64,000 nt of DNA from Serratia bockelmannii (GTDB lineage: Bacteria; Pseudomonadota; Gammaproteobacteria; Enterobacterales; Enterobacteriaceae). Numbering within the stretch: the first letter of the stretch is position 1; each line of letters opens with the position of its first letter. The position numbers and the translations under genes were made by a program. The stretch is from the NCBI RefSeq assembly GCF_008011855.1, contig NZ_VOUX01000033.1, forward strand, positions 992,001 to 1,056,000, in the 5' to 3' direction. The notes below the pieces were generated by a model that did no database searches, had not been told where the DNA came from, and saw only the letters and a program-made list of their open reading frames with translations. Of the stretch, positions 21,832 through 31,004 are shown piece by piece.

Positions 21832-22797
21832 TCAGAAGAATGTTTCGTCAATTTCAAGCCGGGATAAGGCTTCGTTGATATCATTTAATTCGGCGTCACT
21901 GAGCTGAACATTTGCGGCGTGAAAATTCTCTTCCAGCCGGTGTAGTTTTGTTGTTCCCGGGATCGGCACAATGTAAGGCTTCTGAGCCAGCTCCCAGGCA
22001 AGAACAATCTGTGCTGAAGTTGCGTTGTTTCTTTCTGCAATTTCAGCGATTAGCTTAAGAAGCGTCTGGTTATTTTCCATCACCTCTGGTTTGAAGCGCC
22101 CCATCATGCCCCGGTAATCGCCTTCCCCGTAGGTTGTATTAGCTGTGACCTGACCACTCAGGAATCCATTACCCAGCGGGCTGTAGGCCATAAAACCAAT
22201 ATCAAGTTCATCGCAGACCTTAAACAGATCCTGTTCAGGTTTACGCCACATCATTGAATACTGGTCTTCAACCGCAGTGACCGGGCAGATGGCATGAGCC
22301 CGGCGTATGTAAGATACGGGCGCATTGGATAAGCCCCAGTACTTTATTTTGCCCTCCGCGATCAGCTCTTTCATTAATCCTGCCACCACTTCCGGCTCAA
22401 CTTTTGGGTCGACACGATGCTGATAAAACAGGTCGATATGGTCGGTCTTCAGGCGCCTGAGGGAACCTTCCAGTTGCTCTCTGACAGATGCCGGACGGCT
22501 GTCTAATACCGGCACCAGCTGTCCATCACTATTTTCCATTCCTGTCACGCCGAATTTGGTCGCGATGACAACGTTGTCCCTGTGTTTGCTGAGCGCTACC
22601 CCCAGCAGTTTTTCGTTTTCAAATCCGTAAATGGGGGCAGTGTCGAAAAGGTTGCAGCCCAGCTCTACAGCCTTGTCTATCAGCTTTGTCCTTTCCCGGA
22701 TCTCAACTGAATAGCCATAGCCATGGTCCATGCCCATGCACCCCAGCCCCATTTCCGAGACATGAAGCCCCTGGCTACCTAACCTTCTAATTTTCAC
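21832..22797 (-). CDS. Aldo/keto reductase
   Basis: 321-residue NADP(H)-dependent aldo/keto reductase, a TIM barrel that reduces aldehydes or ketones. The catalytic tetrad is visible: Asp and Tyr in FDTAPIYGFENEKLLG, Lys in VIATKFGV and His in DLFYQHRVDP; the cofactor segment near the C-terminus is VPIPGTTKLHRLEEN. It starts with GTG at 22797. First gene of a two-gene unit with the flavodoxin-fold oxidoreductase, and divergent from the LysR gene at 22914, which likely regulates it. Confidence 0.92.
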   Translation of the reverse strand: MKIRRLGSQGLHVSEMGLGCMGMDHGYGYSVEIRERTKLIDKAVELGCNLFDTAPIYGFENEKLLGVALSKHRDNVVIATKFGVTGMENSDGQLVPVLDSRPASVREQLEGSLRRLKTDHIDLFYQHRVDPKVEPEVVAGLMKELIAEGKIKYWGLSNAPVSYIRRAHAICPVTAVEDQYSMMWRKPEQDLFKVCDELDIGFMAYSPLGNGFLSGQVTANTTYGEGDYRGMMGRFKPEVMENNQTLLKLIAEIAERNNATSAQIVLAWELAQKPYIVPIPGTTKLHRLEENFHAANVQLSDAELNDINEALSRLEIDETFF

Positions 22798-22913
22798 GAT
22801 TATTTCACCCTTCTTTAAGGTATTAACTATTCTTAGATGCTAAGTATACGGTTGGATTTATTGCTGAAAAATTGTTAATTTAGAAAATCAGAATTGCTAA
22901 AATCACAATTATT

Positions 22914-23807
22914 ATGAATAAACTCGATGCCCTGAGATTTTTTGTTACTGCTGCAGAAACAATGAATTTTCGCGAAGCGGCAGTCAGGCTGGCCATTTCT
23001 CCATCCGTGGTGACACGCACGATTGCTGATCTGGAACATCAGCTTGGCGAACCGCTTTTTAAGCGCAATACCCGATCCATTGTGCTGACCAGCTTTGGTG
23101 AGTTTTTCTTGCCCCGTGCCATGCGGCTGCTTGAAGACTCAGAGGCCCTTTTCCAGACGGCCAGAGATGACAATGAGATGAAGGGTGTTGTGAGGATCAC
23201 GCTATTCCGGTTTCCCGGCCACGAGCAGGTGTTATATGAGCTTCTGACCGCTCTCGATCCCTATCCTGAGCTGTTTATTGACTGGCGGTTAGACATGATG
23301 AAGCTGGATACTGTCCAGAACCGTATTGATATGGGGATCCGTATAGAGCGGGAGCCAAACCCGAATTTTATCGTCAGGCCCATTACGCTGGTTCATCATG
23401 CCCTGATGACTTCTCCCCGGCTCATTGACAGGCTGGGCGCACCGAAAAATTTTGAAGACCTGCGTCAGCGTTACCCTTTCAGCGGTCTGCTTAACCCTGA
23501 AACCGGCAAGGTGTTTGAATTTATGCTCGACGGCGTCAATACCTTTATTCCCCGGCACCTGGAGTTTTTTACCACCGACTCCCAGTCTGAGATTCAGGCT
23601 GCGTTAACCGGTAAAGCCGTGATTCAGTCGAGTAATCTGGCCTGCAGGGAATACCTTGAAGACGGCAGGCTGGTGAATGTCCTGCCGGAACTGAAACTGG
23701 AAACCTGGCAGCTTTATCTTTACCGGCCCTATCAGACCCTGGTACCACAGCGCATCAGGACCGTTTTTCACATCCTTGAAAATATTTTACTCAGACACTT
23801 TAGTTAA
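22914..23807 (+). CDS. LysR-family regulator (divergent to the aldo/keto reductase)
   Basis: 297-residue LysR regulator. The N-terminal winged helix-turn-helix is LRFFVTAAETMNFREAAVRL followed by SPSVVTRTIADLEHQLGEPLF. The effector-binding domain covers about residues 90-297. The 116-bp gap to the aldo/keto reductase start is AT-rich, and the divergent layout is the classical LysR pattern in which the regulator controls the adjacent operon and itself. Family is certain; the inducer is unknown. Confidence 0.92.
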   Translation: MNKLDALRFFVTAAETMNFREAAVRLAISPSVVTRTIADLEHQLGEPLFKRNTRSIVLTSFGEFFLPRAMRLLEDSEALFQTARDDNEMKGVVRITLFRFPGHEQVLYELLTALDPYPELFIDWRLDMMKLDTVQNRIDMGIRIEREPNPNFIVRPITLVHHALMTSPRLIDRLGAPKNFEDLRQRYPFSGLLNPETGKVFEFMLDGVNTFIPRHLEFFTTDSQSEIQAALTGKAVIQSSNLACREYLEDGRLVNVLPELKLETWQLYLYRPYQTLVPQRIRTVFHILENILLRHFS

Positions 23808-24003
23808 AAGAGGGCCCGGATGTGGCTGGCGCTCTTAGCCGGCGTCCCCCCGTAAACCGGAGATGTGAATTTCTGGGTACAGCCTTTCTCCGGGAAGTCG
23901 CTGCTCCGGGATGCTCATATCCGCGAAATAAAGTCTGCCGTTCTTTCAGGTCCCCTGAATACTGCTGACTTTTAGTATGCAACGGGGAGCTGTGACAGAC
24001 GTA

Positions 24004-24891
24004 TCAACTGAATATTTCATCTATCCAGTCTGCAAATGCACGTACGGCGGGTGAAAGAAAACGCTGATGGGGATAAAGCAATGCGACAGGAACAGACGAC
24101 GGCTGCCAGTCGGCCAGGACTTCAACCAGCGTTCCTTTCTGAAGGTGTTCTGCTACAACGTTCTCAGCAAGCTGCGCCAGCCCGAATCCTTCGAGGCACA
24201 TTTTTATATAGAGTCCCGTCTCGTTGACGGCTGCCTGCCCCCTGACGGGTACGGACAGCGTTTCTGTTCCCTTTACAAAACGCAATTCGTCTGTACGCCG
24301 GCTTTGTCCGGAAAAATAATGAATAGCCCGGTGATGAGATAAATCTTCAGGTGACTGCGGAATACCGTACTCCCTGAGATAATCGGGAGAGGCGCAGGTG
24401 ATCCAGCGAAATTCTCCGAGCGGACGGGCTACAAGCGTGGAGTTAAGTAACTCTCCGGTTCTGATCACGCAGTCCACGCCCTCCTGAACCAGGTCAACCT
24501 GCCGGTCGCTGACGCCGATCATCAGGTAAATATCAGGATAACGGCTGTAGAACTCTTTCAGGTTTGGCATCACGAGGAAGTGCGCTATACCGCCGGGCAT
24601 ATCAACGCGTAAACGACCACGGGGGCGCCTGTTCGAATCGGCCAGACTGGCTTCCGTATGTTCAATTAAGGCCAGAATTTCCCGGCACTGCGCCAGATAC
24701 TGCATACCTTCCGGAGTCAGGCTGACACGTCTTGTGGTCCGGTTCAGCAGACGCACCTGCAGATATTTCTCCAGGTTTTTGATGGTGCTGGTAACAGTAG
24801 AAGAAGGCAGGGACAGTGTTTCCGCTGCCCGGACAAAGCTTCCGGCCTCAGCCACCCTTATAAAAACCTGCATAGCCTGAATACGATCCAC
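24004..24891 (-). CDS. LysR-family regulator (divergent to the amidohydrolase operon)
   Basis: 295 residues of the CrgA/YhjC-like LysR subgroup: MDRIQAMQVFIRVAEAGSF opens the DNA-binding domain, with LPSSTVTSTIKNLEKYLQVR as the recognition helix region and LLNRTTRRVSLTPEG after it. The ligand domain includes LVQEGVDCVIRTGEL. It is divergent, with a 142-bp gap, to the amidohydrolase-DMT-SMP30 genes at 25034-27880, its probable targets. Confidence 0.92.
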   Translation of the reverse strand: MDRIQAMQVFIRVAEAGSFVRAAETLSLPSSTVTSTIKNLEKYLQVRLLNRTTRRVSLTPEGMQYLAQCREILALIEHTEASLADSNRRPRGRLRVDMPGGIAHFLVMPNLKEFYSRYPDIYLMIGVSDRQVDLVQEGVDCVIRTGELLNSTLVARPLGEFRWITCASPDYLREYGIPQSPEDLSHHRAIHYFSGQSRRTDELRFVKGTETLSVPVRGQAAVNETGLYIKMCLEGFGLAQLAENVVAEHLQKGTLVEVLADWQPSSVPVALLYPHQRFLSPAVRAFADWIDEIFS

Positions 24892-25033
24892 CTGATTGCG
24901 CTCCTGAATAGCATGTGACGGTGATAACCATCATTATTCGCAAATTCTGAATGATGAAAACACGTTAGTCATCTTTTTCAGCTTAAACAGGAGGCGTATT
25001 GTTTTCCTTCTGAACCTGAAAGAGACAATTCAA

Positions 25034-26431
25034 ATGACCGATTACTGCAGAAATATTGTTAACAATCAGACGGCAAATGCTCCGGTAACGCTGATCAGCG
25101 GTGCAACCATACTGAGTATGGATGAGAATGTTGGTAACCATGAACGTGGCGATATTCTTGTCACAGGGTCAACCATCACCGCCATCGGTAAGGACCTGAA
25201 CGCCGAGGGTGCTCACGTCATTGATGCCACAAATATGATTGCCATGCCGGGGATGGTCGATTCTCATCGTCACGCCTGGGAAGGCCAGCTGCGCCGCATC
25301 AACCCAAACGCCACCTGTCTGGACGACTATAGCAATGCCACGCACTTCTCGTTTGCGAAATACTATCGGCCCGCAGATATCTATGTCGGTAATCTCCTGA
25401 CGGCGCTGGGCGCGATTGATGCGGGTATCACTACCATGATTGATAACTCGCACAACAGCCGTACCGCAGCACATGCAGACGCCGCCGTTGAAGCCCTGCT
25501 TGATGCCGGAATTCGCGCTATTCATGCTTCCGGCGCGCCGGTAGCAGGCGAATGGGACAGAGCGCACTGGCCGGGTAACTGGCAGCGTCTGCAGGAAAAA
25601 TATTTCAAAGACAATCCTGAGGGACTGGTTTCTCTGGGCGTCATGGCCCAGCTGGAGCCGGAATTGTGGGCCGAGGCCCGCCGGCTCGGGCTGCCAATCG
25701 TGACCGAATTCTTTGGCGCTGAAATGGCTTCAGAGCTTAAATCACTGCATCAGCAGGGCCTGCTGGGCCCGGACAATATCTTCAATCACTGCACAGCACT
25801 GCCTGATGAGGGCTGGGAAATCCTGCGTGAAGCCGGCGTACGAGTGAACGTCTGTCCGCGCTCAGATTCGCACTATGGCATTGAAAGCGGGATGTTTGCC
25901 ATTGAGGCCGCGCAGCGCCATGGCATCAATCCTGGCCTGAGCGTGGATAACGAAACGTCTTACAGCACAGATATGTTTATGGAAATGCGCGTGGCGTTCT
26001 ATCTGCAGCGAGTAATGGGTATGCATAAGCAGCACTGCTGTGATTCAGGGCATTCTCTGACAACGCTCCCGGCAGCGCAGCTGCTGAAGTCGGCAACCGT
26101 CGATGGTGCGACCTGTGCCGGACTACAGGATAAAGTGGGTAGCCTGACGCCAGGCAAACAGGCCGACCTGATCCTGATTAACGCTGCTGATCTCAATCTC
26201 TATCCGAACGGGAATGCCTTCGGGACGGTGGTGCATGCAACTGAACGCAGCAACATCGATACTGTCATGATTGGCGGGCGCATCGTCAAGCAGAACGGCA
26301 AAGTTCTGGGCGTGGACAGCGAGCGTCTTCGTGCTGCCATCGATGAATCACGCGAACACCTTTTCGCCGCCGCCGGGTATGAGCCGGACATCTTTGCGGA
26401 GAAATTCCTGCCGCTGGTACAGGCAAACTGA
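25034..26431 (+). CDS. TRZ/ATZ-type amidohydrolase
   Basis: 465-residue metal-dependent hydrolase of the cytosine deaminase/chlorohydrolase branch of the amidohydrolase superfamily, probably cytoplasmic. Visible are the small beta-sandwich start (ISGATILSMDE), the metal-binding HxH in MVDSHRHAWEG, a later His in IFNHCTALPDEGWE, the SDSHYGIESGM loop and the Asp of LSVDNETSYSTDM. The usual strand-5 histidine is not obvious: where HLAE is expected the sequence reads VTEFFGAEM. It is followed 14 bp later by a small DMT-type transporter and then an SMP-30 family enzyme, suggesting uptake or export and ring-opening of a cyclic substrate. Deaminase versus hydrolase cannot be decided here. Confidence 0.85.
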   Translation: MTDYCRNIVNNQTANAPVTLISGATILSMDENVGNHERGDILVTGSTITAIGKDLNAEGAHVIDATNMIAMPGMVDSHRHAWEGQLRRINPNATCLDDYSNATHFSFAKYYRPADIYVGNLLTALGAIDAGITTMIDNSHNSRTAAHADAAVEALLDAGIRAIHASGAPVAGEWDRAHWPGNWQRLQEKYFKDNPEGLVSLGVMAQLEPELWAEARRLGLPIVTEFFGAEMASELKSLHQQGLLGPDNIFNHCTALPDEGWEILREAGVRVNVCPRSDSHYGIESGMFAIEAAQRHGINPGLSVDNETSYSTDMFMEMRVAFYLQRVMGMHKQHCCDSGHSLTTLPAAQLLKSATVDGATCAGLQDKVGSLTPGKQADLILINAADLNLYPNGNAFGTVVHATERSNIDTVMIGGRIVKQNGKVLGVDSERLRAAIDESREHLFAAAGYEPDIFAEKFLPLVQAN

Positions 26432-26445
26432 CAGGGAATAACAGC

Positions 26446-26919
26446 ATGAGCGCGATTTATTACGTAATAGCTTTTGCAGCGGGTCTTGGTATTACCTTGC
26501 AGACAACCCTGAACAGTCAGCTCGCAAAAGGACTCGGGGGCGATCCGGTCACCGCCGCGTTCTTTTCCTTTACGGCCGGGGCGTTGAGCCTCGGGATTTA
26601 CTCGCTGCTACGTGGCGGGTTATTTAGCTCTCTCGCTGCTATTCCTTCGCAGCCAGCATGGAGTCTGGCGGGCGGCCTGATCGGTGCCTGTGCGTTGTTC
26701 AGCTACGTGGTGCTGGCACCGAAAATCGGTTTTTCAGCCCTGCTCGGGCTGGCAATCGTTGGGCAGTTACTCTCGTCGCAGATGATTGACCATTTCGGTC
26801 TGCTGGGTGCTGTACGGCGACCGGTTTCGCTACTCAAACTGGGGGGCATGCTGGTCATGCTGGCAGGACTCGCCATCATGCTTTTTGGTGACAAACTTTC
26901 AGCGCGTTTTTTGCCCTGA
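26446..26919 (+). CDS. Small DMT-superfamily transporter (DUF606/YdcZ-like)
   Basis: 157 residues with five hydrophobic segments and the DUF606 patterns FAAGLGITLQTTLNSQLAKG at the start and AFFSFTAGALSLGIYSLL after it, as in the half-size members of the drug/metabolite transporter superfamily. It begins 14 bp after the amidohydrolase and is probably co-transcribed. It may move the substrate or product of that enzyme; direction is not predictable. Confidence 0.85.
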   Translation: MSAIYYVIAFAAGLGITLQTTLNSQLAKGLGGDPVTAAFFSFTAGALSLGIYSLLRGGLFSSLAAIPSQPAWSLAGGLIGACALFSYVVLAPKIGFSALLGLAIVGQLLSSQMIDHFGLLGAVRRPVSLLKLGGMLVMLAGLAIMLFGDKLSARFLP

Positions 26920-27019
26920 CAGGGTGGGAATAGCTTGTTACTGCCGTCTGCCATAATGCAGATGGCCTTACGCTTTTGGTCAGGCGCGATGCGAAACTTT
27001 TATATGCGGGAGAAATAAC

Positions 27020-27880
27020 ATGTTTTCAGTGTCTGCTGATGCCAGAAATTTGCTGGGAGAGTGCCCAATCTGGTGCGAGAGGACACGCAGGATTTACTGG
27101 ACTGACATTGAAGGCAGCGAGCTGCTTGCCCTTGAAGAAGACACCAGTGTTGTGATGCGCTGGTCCCTGCCTGAACGCCTCGGATCGTTTGCTCTTACTG
27201 AACATTCTGACGTTTTATTGATGGGACTGGCGTCCCGATTCGCCTTCTGCGATCTGAATACGGGTATCTTTACGCCGGTTGTGGCGTCACCGGGAGGACC
27301 GGGAACACGGACAGGGGATGGTCGGTGCGACCGCGAGGGTAATTTCGTCTTCGGGACCATGGATGACGGATACCCCGCGAAAATCATAGGAAGATTTCAC
27401 AGGCTAAATGCAGCGACACTCAGCATTGAGACGCTACCCCTGCCTGAGGTGGCCATCCCGAACAGCATCTGTTTCAGTCCGGACGGCAGCACGATGTATT
27501 ACTGTGACTCGATGCAGGGCCGTATAATGTGCTGTGATTACCCCTCCATGAATAACCAGCGCGTGTTCACTGCAACAGAAGGAAAGGGAGCGCCTGACGG
27601 CTCCTGCGTGGACGCAATGGGCTATGTCTGGAATGCCGAATGGGGAGGAAGCCGTGTTGTACGTTATCGTCCGGACGGAACGACGGAGAGTATCCTGCCC
27701 TCTCCAGGAGTTCAGAGCACTTGCCCGACACTCGCGGGAGAAGCATTCACAACGCTGTATTGTACCAGTGCCAGCGTGGGTCTTTCTGTGCCGTCAAGGC
27801 ATGATGGAGCATTGCTAAGAGCGAAATCAGCCGTATTCCCCGGTTTACCGGAGAGCCGGTTTTCAGCGCACACAGCGTAA
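27020..27880 (+). CDS. SMP-30/gluconolactonase family protein
   Basis: 286-residue six-bladed beta-propeller lactonase of the SMP-30/LRE family. The metal-binding Glu is in GECPIW near residue 13. RTGDGRCDREGNFVFGTM, IPNSICFSPDGSTMYYCDS and PDGSCVDAMGYVWNAEWGG carry the conserved Asn/Asp ligands. Such enzymes hydrolyse sugar lactones or similar cyclic esters. It lies 100 bp after the DMT transporter on the same strand and closes the amidohydrolase gene group. Confidence 0.9.
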   Translation: MFSVSADARNLLGECPIWCERTRRIYWTDIEGSELLALEEDTSVVMRWSLPERLGSFALTEHSDVLLMGLASRFAFCDLNTGIFTPVVASPGGPGTRTGDGRCDREGNFVFGTMDDGYPAKIIGRFHRLNAATLSIETLPLPEVAIPNSICFSPDGSTMYYCDSMQGRIMCCDYPSMNNQRVFTATEGKGAPDGSCVDAMGYVWNAEWGGSRVVRYRPDGTTESILPSPGVQSTCPTLAGEAFTTLYCTSASVGLSVPSRHDGALLRAKSAVFPGLPESRFSAHTA

Positions 27881-27910
27881 CCGCTTTGCTATCAGTGCCA
27901 ACAGGGGGAA

Positions 27911-27958
27911 CAGAGTCTTTCTCTTCACCATATTCGGTTAGGCAGGAGAAAGACTCTG
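27911..27958. terminator. Bidirectional terminator between convergent genes
   Basis: A perfect 13-bp inverted repeat (27911-27923 with 27946-27958) separated by 22 nt, located in the 105-bp gap between the convergent SMP-30 and NmrA genes. A short T-rich stretch follows on the plus strand. Confidence 0.6.
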
Positions 27959-27985
27959 GTATTTATTACAGCAGCTTAAATACGA

Positions 27986-28939
27986 TTATAATGAGCTGCC
28001 CGGGGTCAGATTTGCATTTATCCAGGCTGCCACGTCGGTAACCGGAATGTTATGGCGTTCATTGAATGTCTGCTTTTTATCCCATGCAACACCCCGCCCC
28101 TGTGCAAAAACGGCACGATACTTAGACATCATGTCTTGCGGGTTGAGCGCGAGTTTATCCATCAGATATTGTTCGCTCCATTCCGTGCAGCTGAAAGGAC
28201 GGCCAAGCGCTGATTGCAGCTTATCTGCTACCTCTGCGTAGGTCAGTGTATCACCGGCGATATACACAATTTCGTTCCGGATGCGAGGAGTTTTAAATAC
28301 GATCGCTGCCGTCAGCATCCCGATATCATCGGGAGTTGTCAGCGTCATGGTGTTGTCAATACTGCCGAGTGCGTGAACAGTATCGTTCTGCAGATCGACC
28401 ACACCGAAGTCTGGTTCGAACAAATAGCTCATGAAGATGCCGGTCGAAATGATGACCCACTCAGTTTCATGCTGGCTGCGTAGTAAATCACGCACGTCAA
28501 TCTGCGCGTCGAAGATGTCTTGTGGACTGCCGCGTCCGATGGCATCAAAATCGGCACCAAACTGCCATGGAAAATAGCGTGGAATCCGCGCCTGCAGGGC
28601 CGCCTGCGCCAGTTTCATCGGTGTATTTATGCCGGCCGCGTACCCCGCGCAGCCAACGACTGTGTCAAATTGCGCAAAGAGGCTGGCCAAATCGTCGACA
28701 GAACTCATGACGAGATCGCCCGTGACTATATTAATACCGAGGTTTCTGATTTCCGTGATAACGAATTGTTTTCCAGGTTCATCTGACGTTACGGTACTTT
28801 CGCGCAGCAGCACGCTGATTTTCGTTCCCTCCACATCTTTTGCCCGAAGGGCAAGATTTCGCAGAACGGGGAGGCCCAGCTCACCGGCACCGAGCACGAG
28901 GATATTTTCAGACGTAGTGTTAAGATCTGTTTTGTTCAT
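27986..28939 (-). CDS. NmrA/isoflavone reductase-like NAD(P)-binding protein
   Basis: 317-residue atypical short-chain dehydrogenase of the NmrA family. The N-terminal dinucleotide-binding loop is ILVLGAGELGLPVLRNL (about 14-30). The middle contains TVVGCAGYAAG and RYFPWQFGADFD, and the substrate half includes TLTTPDDIGMLTAA. Members are aromatic alcohol or isoflavone reductases, or redox sensors. A HxlR gene is divergent across a 69-bp gap that carries an inverted repeat, a layout common for HxlR-controlled NmrA genes. Confidence 0.88.
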   Translation of the reverse strand: MNKTDLNTTSENILVLGAGELGLPVLRNLALRAKDVEGTKISVLLRESTVTSDEPGKQFVITEIRNLGINIVTGDLVMSSVDDLASLFAQFDTVVGCAGYAAGINTPMKLAQAALQARIPRYFPWQFGADFDAIGRGSPQDIFDAQIDVRDLLRSQHETEWVIISTGIFMSYLFEPDFGVVDLQNDTVHALGSIDNTMTLTTPDDIGMLTAAIVFKTPRIRNEIVYIAGDTLTYAEVADKLQSALGRPFSCTEWSEQYLMDKLALNPQDMMSKYRAVFAQGRGVAWDKKQTFNERHNIPVTDVAAWINANLTPGSSL

Positions 28940-28952
28940 AATCTGGCCTTAC

Positions 28953-28982
28953 ATGAATTGTTGCACCACTCTAGCAATTCAT
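28953..28982. promoter_or_regulatory. Inverted repeat in the NmrA-HxlR divergent promoter
   Basis: ATGAATTG (28953-28960) and CAATTCAT (28975-28982) form an 8-bp inverted repeat within the 69-bp gap between the divergent genes. It is well placed to be the HxlR operator. Confidence 0.55.
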
Positions 28983-29008
28983 AACAGGCTAAAAAAGAAG
29001 GTACATGT

Positions 29009-29443
29009 ATGATACCGGGAGTCAATGAAATGGATCGGGAAGATATTCTTCAGTATTCGCAGGCTGTTTGTAAGGGGCTGAGAGACGATGATGATGGCTT
29101 GCGGCGGGAGGTGCTGGCTCATGCCGGAAGTCGCTGGTCGCTGGGTATCGTCAACACGCTTGGCGTTTATGGCAGACTGCGTCATGCCGAAATTGGCAGG
29201 CGTATGCACGGAGTGACTCAGCGCATGCTGACGCGTACATTACGACAGCTTGAGCGTGACGGACTGGTTATCCGCCATGATTTCAGTGAAATCCCGCCAC
29301 GAGTCGAATACGAACTGTCCGATACAGGTATGGAGTTACTTGTACGGATGATCCCGCTGTGGACCTGGATTGTCGATAATGCTGATCGCTTTCGTGAAGA
29401 CCGGTTGAGATATGAAAAAAATAACAGTAACCCGGGGACGTAA
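29009..29443 (+). CDS. HxlR-family regulator (divergent to the NmrA reductase)
   Basis: 144-residue winged-helix regulator. AAGAAGG 7 nt before the ATG at 29009 supports this start; a second ATG 8 codons on is less well served. The DNA-binding part is RHAEIGRRMHGVTQRMLTRT with the wing FSEIPPRVEYELSDTG. Unlike the HxlR protein at 20057, the N-terminal sensing cysteine is not at the usual position: the segment reads REVLAHAGSRWSLGIV, and the only cysteine is upstream in QAVCKG. Confidence 0.9.
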   Translation: MIPGVNEMDREDILQYSQAVCKGLRDDDDGLRREVLAHAGSRWSLGIVNTLGVYGRLRHAEIGRRMHGVTQRMLTRTLRQLERDGLVIRHDFSEIPPRVEYELSDTGMELLVRMIPLWTWIVDNADRFREDRLRYEKNNSNPGT

Positions 29444-29773
29444 CTGGCCATGAATATAAAACATCACTTTTCATGGTTTGTAACGAATACAAGTATCTGA
29501 ATAGATAAGCCTTCGGATATGTATGTATACAGTAGTCATCCGGAGACAGAACCGATTTCACCGGGCTCGGCCGGGATGGTGTAATTAAAGAGGATTAGAT
29601 TTTACGTATCTCTATCATCAATATCAGTCGGTGCATATTTCAAATGGGTGTTATAGCGAATTTGATTTTCGCCACCATTAATTCGGCCTTAAAAATTATC
29701 TGACAGGATGACCTATCCTTTCAGAATAATAGGTTGACTGGCGAAACAATATTTTAAAAACTGGTGATTTTTT
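29444..29773. other. Intergenic region with no recognised gene
   Basis: 330 bp, AT-rich, with no open frame of coding character. It must contain the promoter of the alpha/beta hydrolase gene. I see no repeat or terminator that stands out. Confidence 0.5.
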
Positions 29774-30730
29774 ATGATTCCTAAAATAAATAGTGAAGTC
29801 TCTTCTGATTATCATGATCTGCCTGGTTATATTCATGGGGCGAAAATTATCCAAGTCGCTTTGACTAAACACCCTATAGACAATATCAGTGATGTGGTTT
29901 ATGAGACAGTGAAAAACACTCGTTCTGTCAGGCAATTGCATATGTCTTTTCTGGTTCCTCGTACCAAAATTTTGAAACCAGCCATCATCTATTTTCCTGG
30001 GGGAGGATTTATGACAGCTGAGCACAATAAATTTGTGGAAATGCGCATGGCTTTAGCGGAGGCTGGCTTTGTTGTTGCAGCGGCAGAATACAGGACAATT
30101 CCGGATACTTTCCCTGCGCCAGTGATAGATGCTAAAGCAGCAGTAAGATACCTTCGTCAACATGCCCACGATTATGGAATTGACCCCTCACGAATTGGTG
30201 TATTTGGCGATTCTGCAGGAGGATGGCTGGCGCAGATGCTTGGTACCACTAATGGCGATAAATCATTCGATCACGGCGATTTTCTCAGCCAGTCCGCTGA
30301 TGTGCAGGCTGTGGCTACGCTTTACGGAATATCAGATCTGCGTAACATAGGTGACGGTTTTCCGGATCACCGACAAAAAGTGCATCAGTCTCCTGCAGTC
30401 GCGGAGTCACTGCTAATTAATGGTGTGGCTTTCAAGAATTTTGCAGGTGCCTCCATCAGTTCTGTACCTGAAAAAGCGATAAATGCAAGCCCCATAGGAC
30501 GTCTCAAAGGATGTAAACCTCCGTTCCTAATAATGCATGGAAGTAAGGATACATTAGTATCGCCTAAGCAGAGCGCAACGCTTTACAAAGCCCTTTTGGA
30601 ATCGGGGAACAAAACGGACTACGTACTTATCGAAGGTGCAGAACACGGTGATGATCACTGGTATCAACCCGTTGTCATAAATAGGGTTGTTGACTGGTTC
30701 AGCGGGCATCTTTGTCCTGATAATACATGA
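29774..30730 (+). CDS. Alpha/beta hydrolase (acetyl-esterase/lipase type)
   Basis: 318 residues of the Aes/HSL-like alpha/beta hydrolase family, probably a cytoplasmic carboxylesterase. The oxyanion-hole motif is YFPGGGF (about residues 74-80; the HGGG of the family reads PGGG here). The nucleophile Ser is in VFGDSAGGW, the acid in MHGSKDTLV and the His in EGAEHGDDHW. No strong ribosome site precedes the ATG. Transcribed alone; its 3' flank is an internally deleted IS110 relic. Confidence 0.87.
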   Translation: MIPKINSEVSSDYHDLPGYIHGAKIIQVALTKHPIDNISDVVYETVKNTRSVRQLHMSFLVPRTKILKPAIIYFPGGGFMTAEHNKFVEMRMALAEAGFVVAAAEYRTIPDTFPAPVIDAKAAVRYLRQHAHDYGIDPSRIGVFGDSAGGWLAQMLGTTNGDKSFDHGDFLSQSADVQAVATLYGISDLRNIGDGFPDHRQKVHQSPAVAESLLINGVAFKNFAGASISSVPEKAINASPIGRLKGCKPPFLIMHGSKDTLVSPKQSATLYKALLESGNKTDYVLIEGAEHGDDHWYQPVVINRVVDWFSGHLCPDNT

Positions 30731-30771
30731 TGACTGACGCTCTGTTGAATCACTCAAACTGTTGTCAGCAA

Positions 30772-30997
30772 CGTCCGCTTCACGCCCTGAGACATTTGAC
30801 AAGCTTTTTACGGCATCAGTAAGAGCGATTTTCGCTCTTCCAATGCCAGCAAAATAGTTAGCGAACGTGGAGCACTTACTGGCTCGAAAGCAAAGCGGCA
30901 ATCATCAAACCGCATGATTCTGGCACAATATTCGTAACCAGTAAGCGCATACCCTGAATCACTTAAAAGTGTAACTCTCTGGGTTCGAATGACTATA
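30772..30997 (-). mobile_element. Internally deleted IS110-family element (226 bp)
   Basis: On the minus strand this segment joins the left noncoding end of the IS110 element at 14533 (TATAGTCATTC through ACTGGTTACGAATATTG and the CGTTCGCTAAC stretch) to its last transposase codons and right end (LLALEERKSLLLMP, then AAGCTTG and CTCAGGGCGTGAAGCGGACG). It lacks more than 1.2 kb of the transposase. It is diverged from the full copy, so it is an old relic or a non-autonomous derivative that could be mobilised in trans. Confidence 0.8.
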
Positions 30998-31004
30998 TCT
31001 GGCA

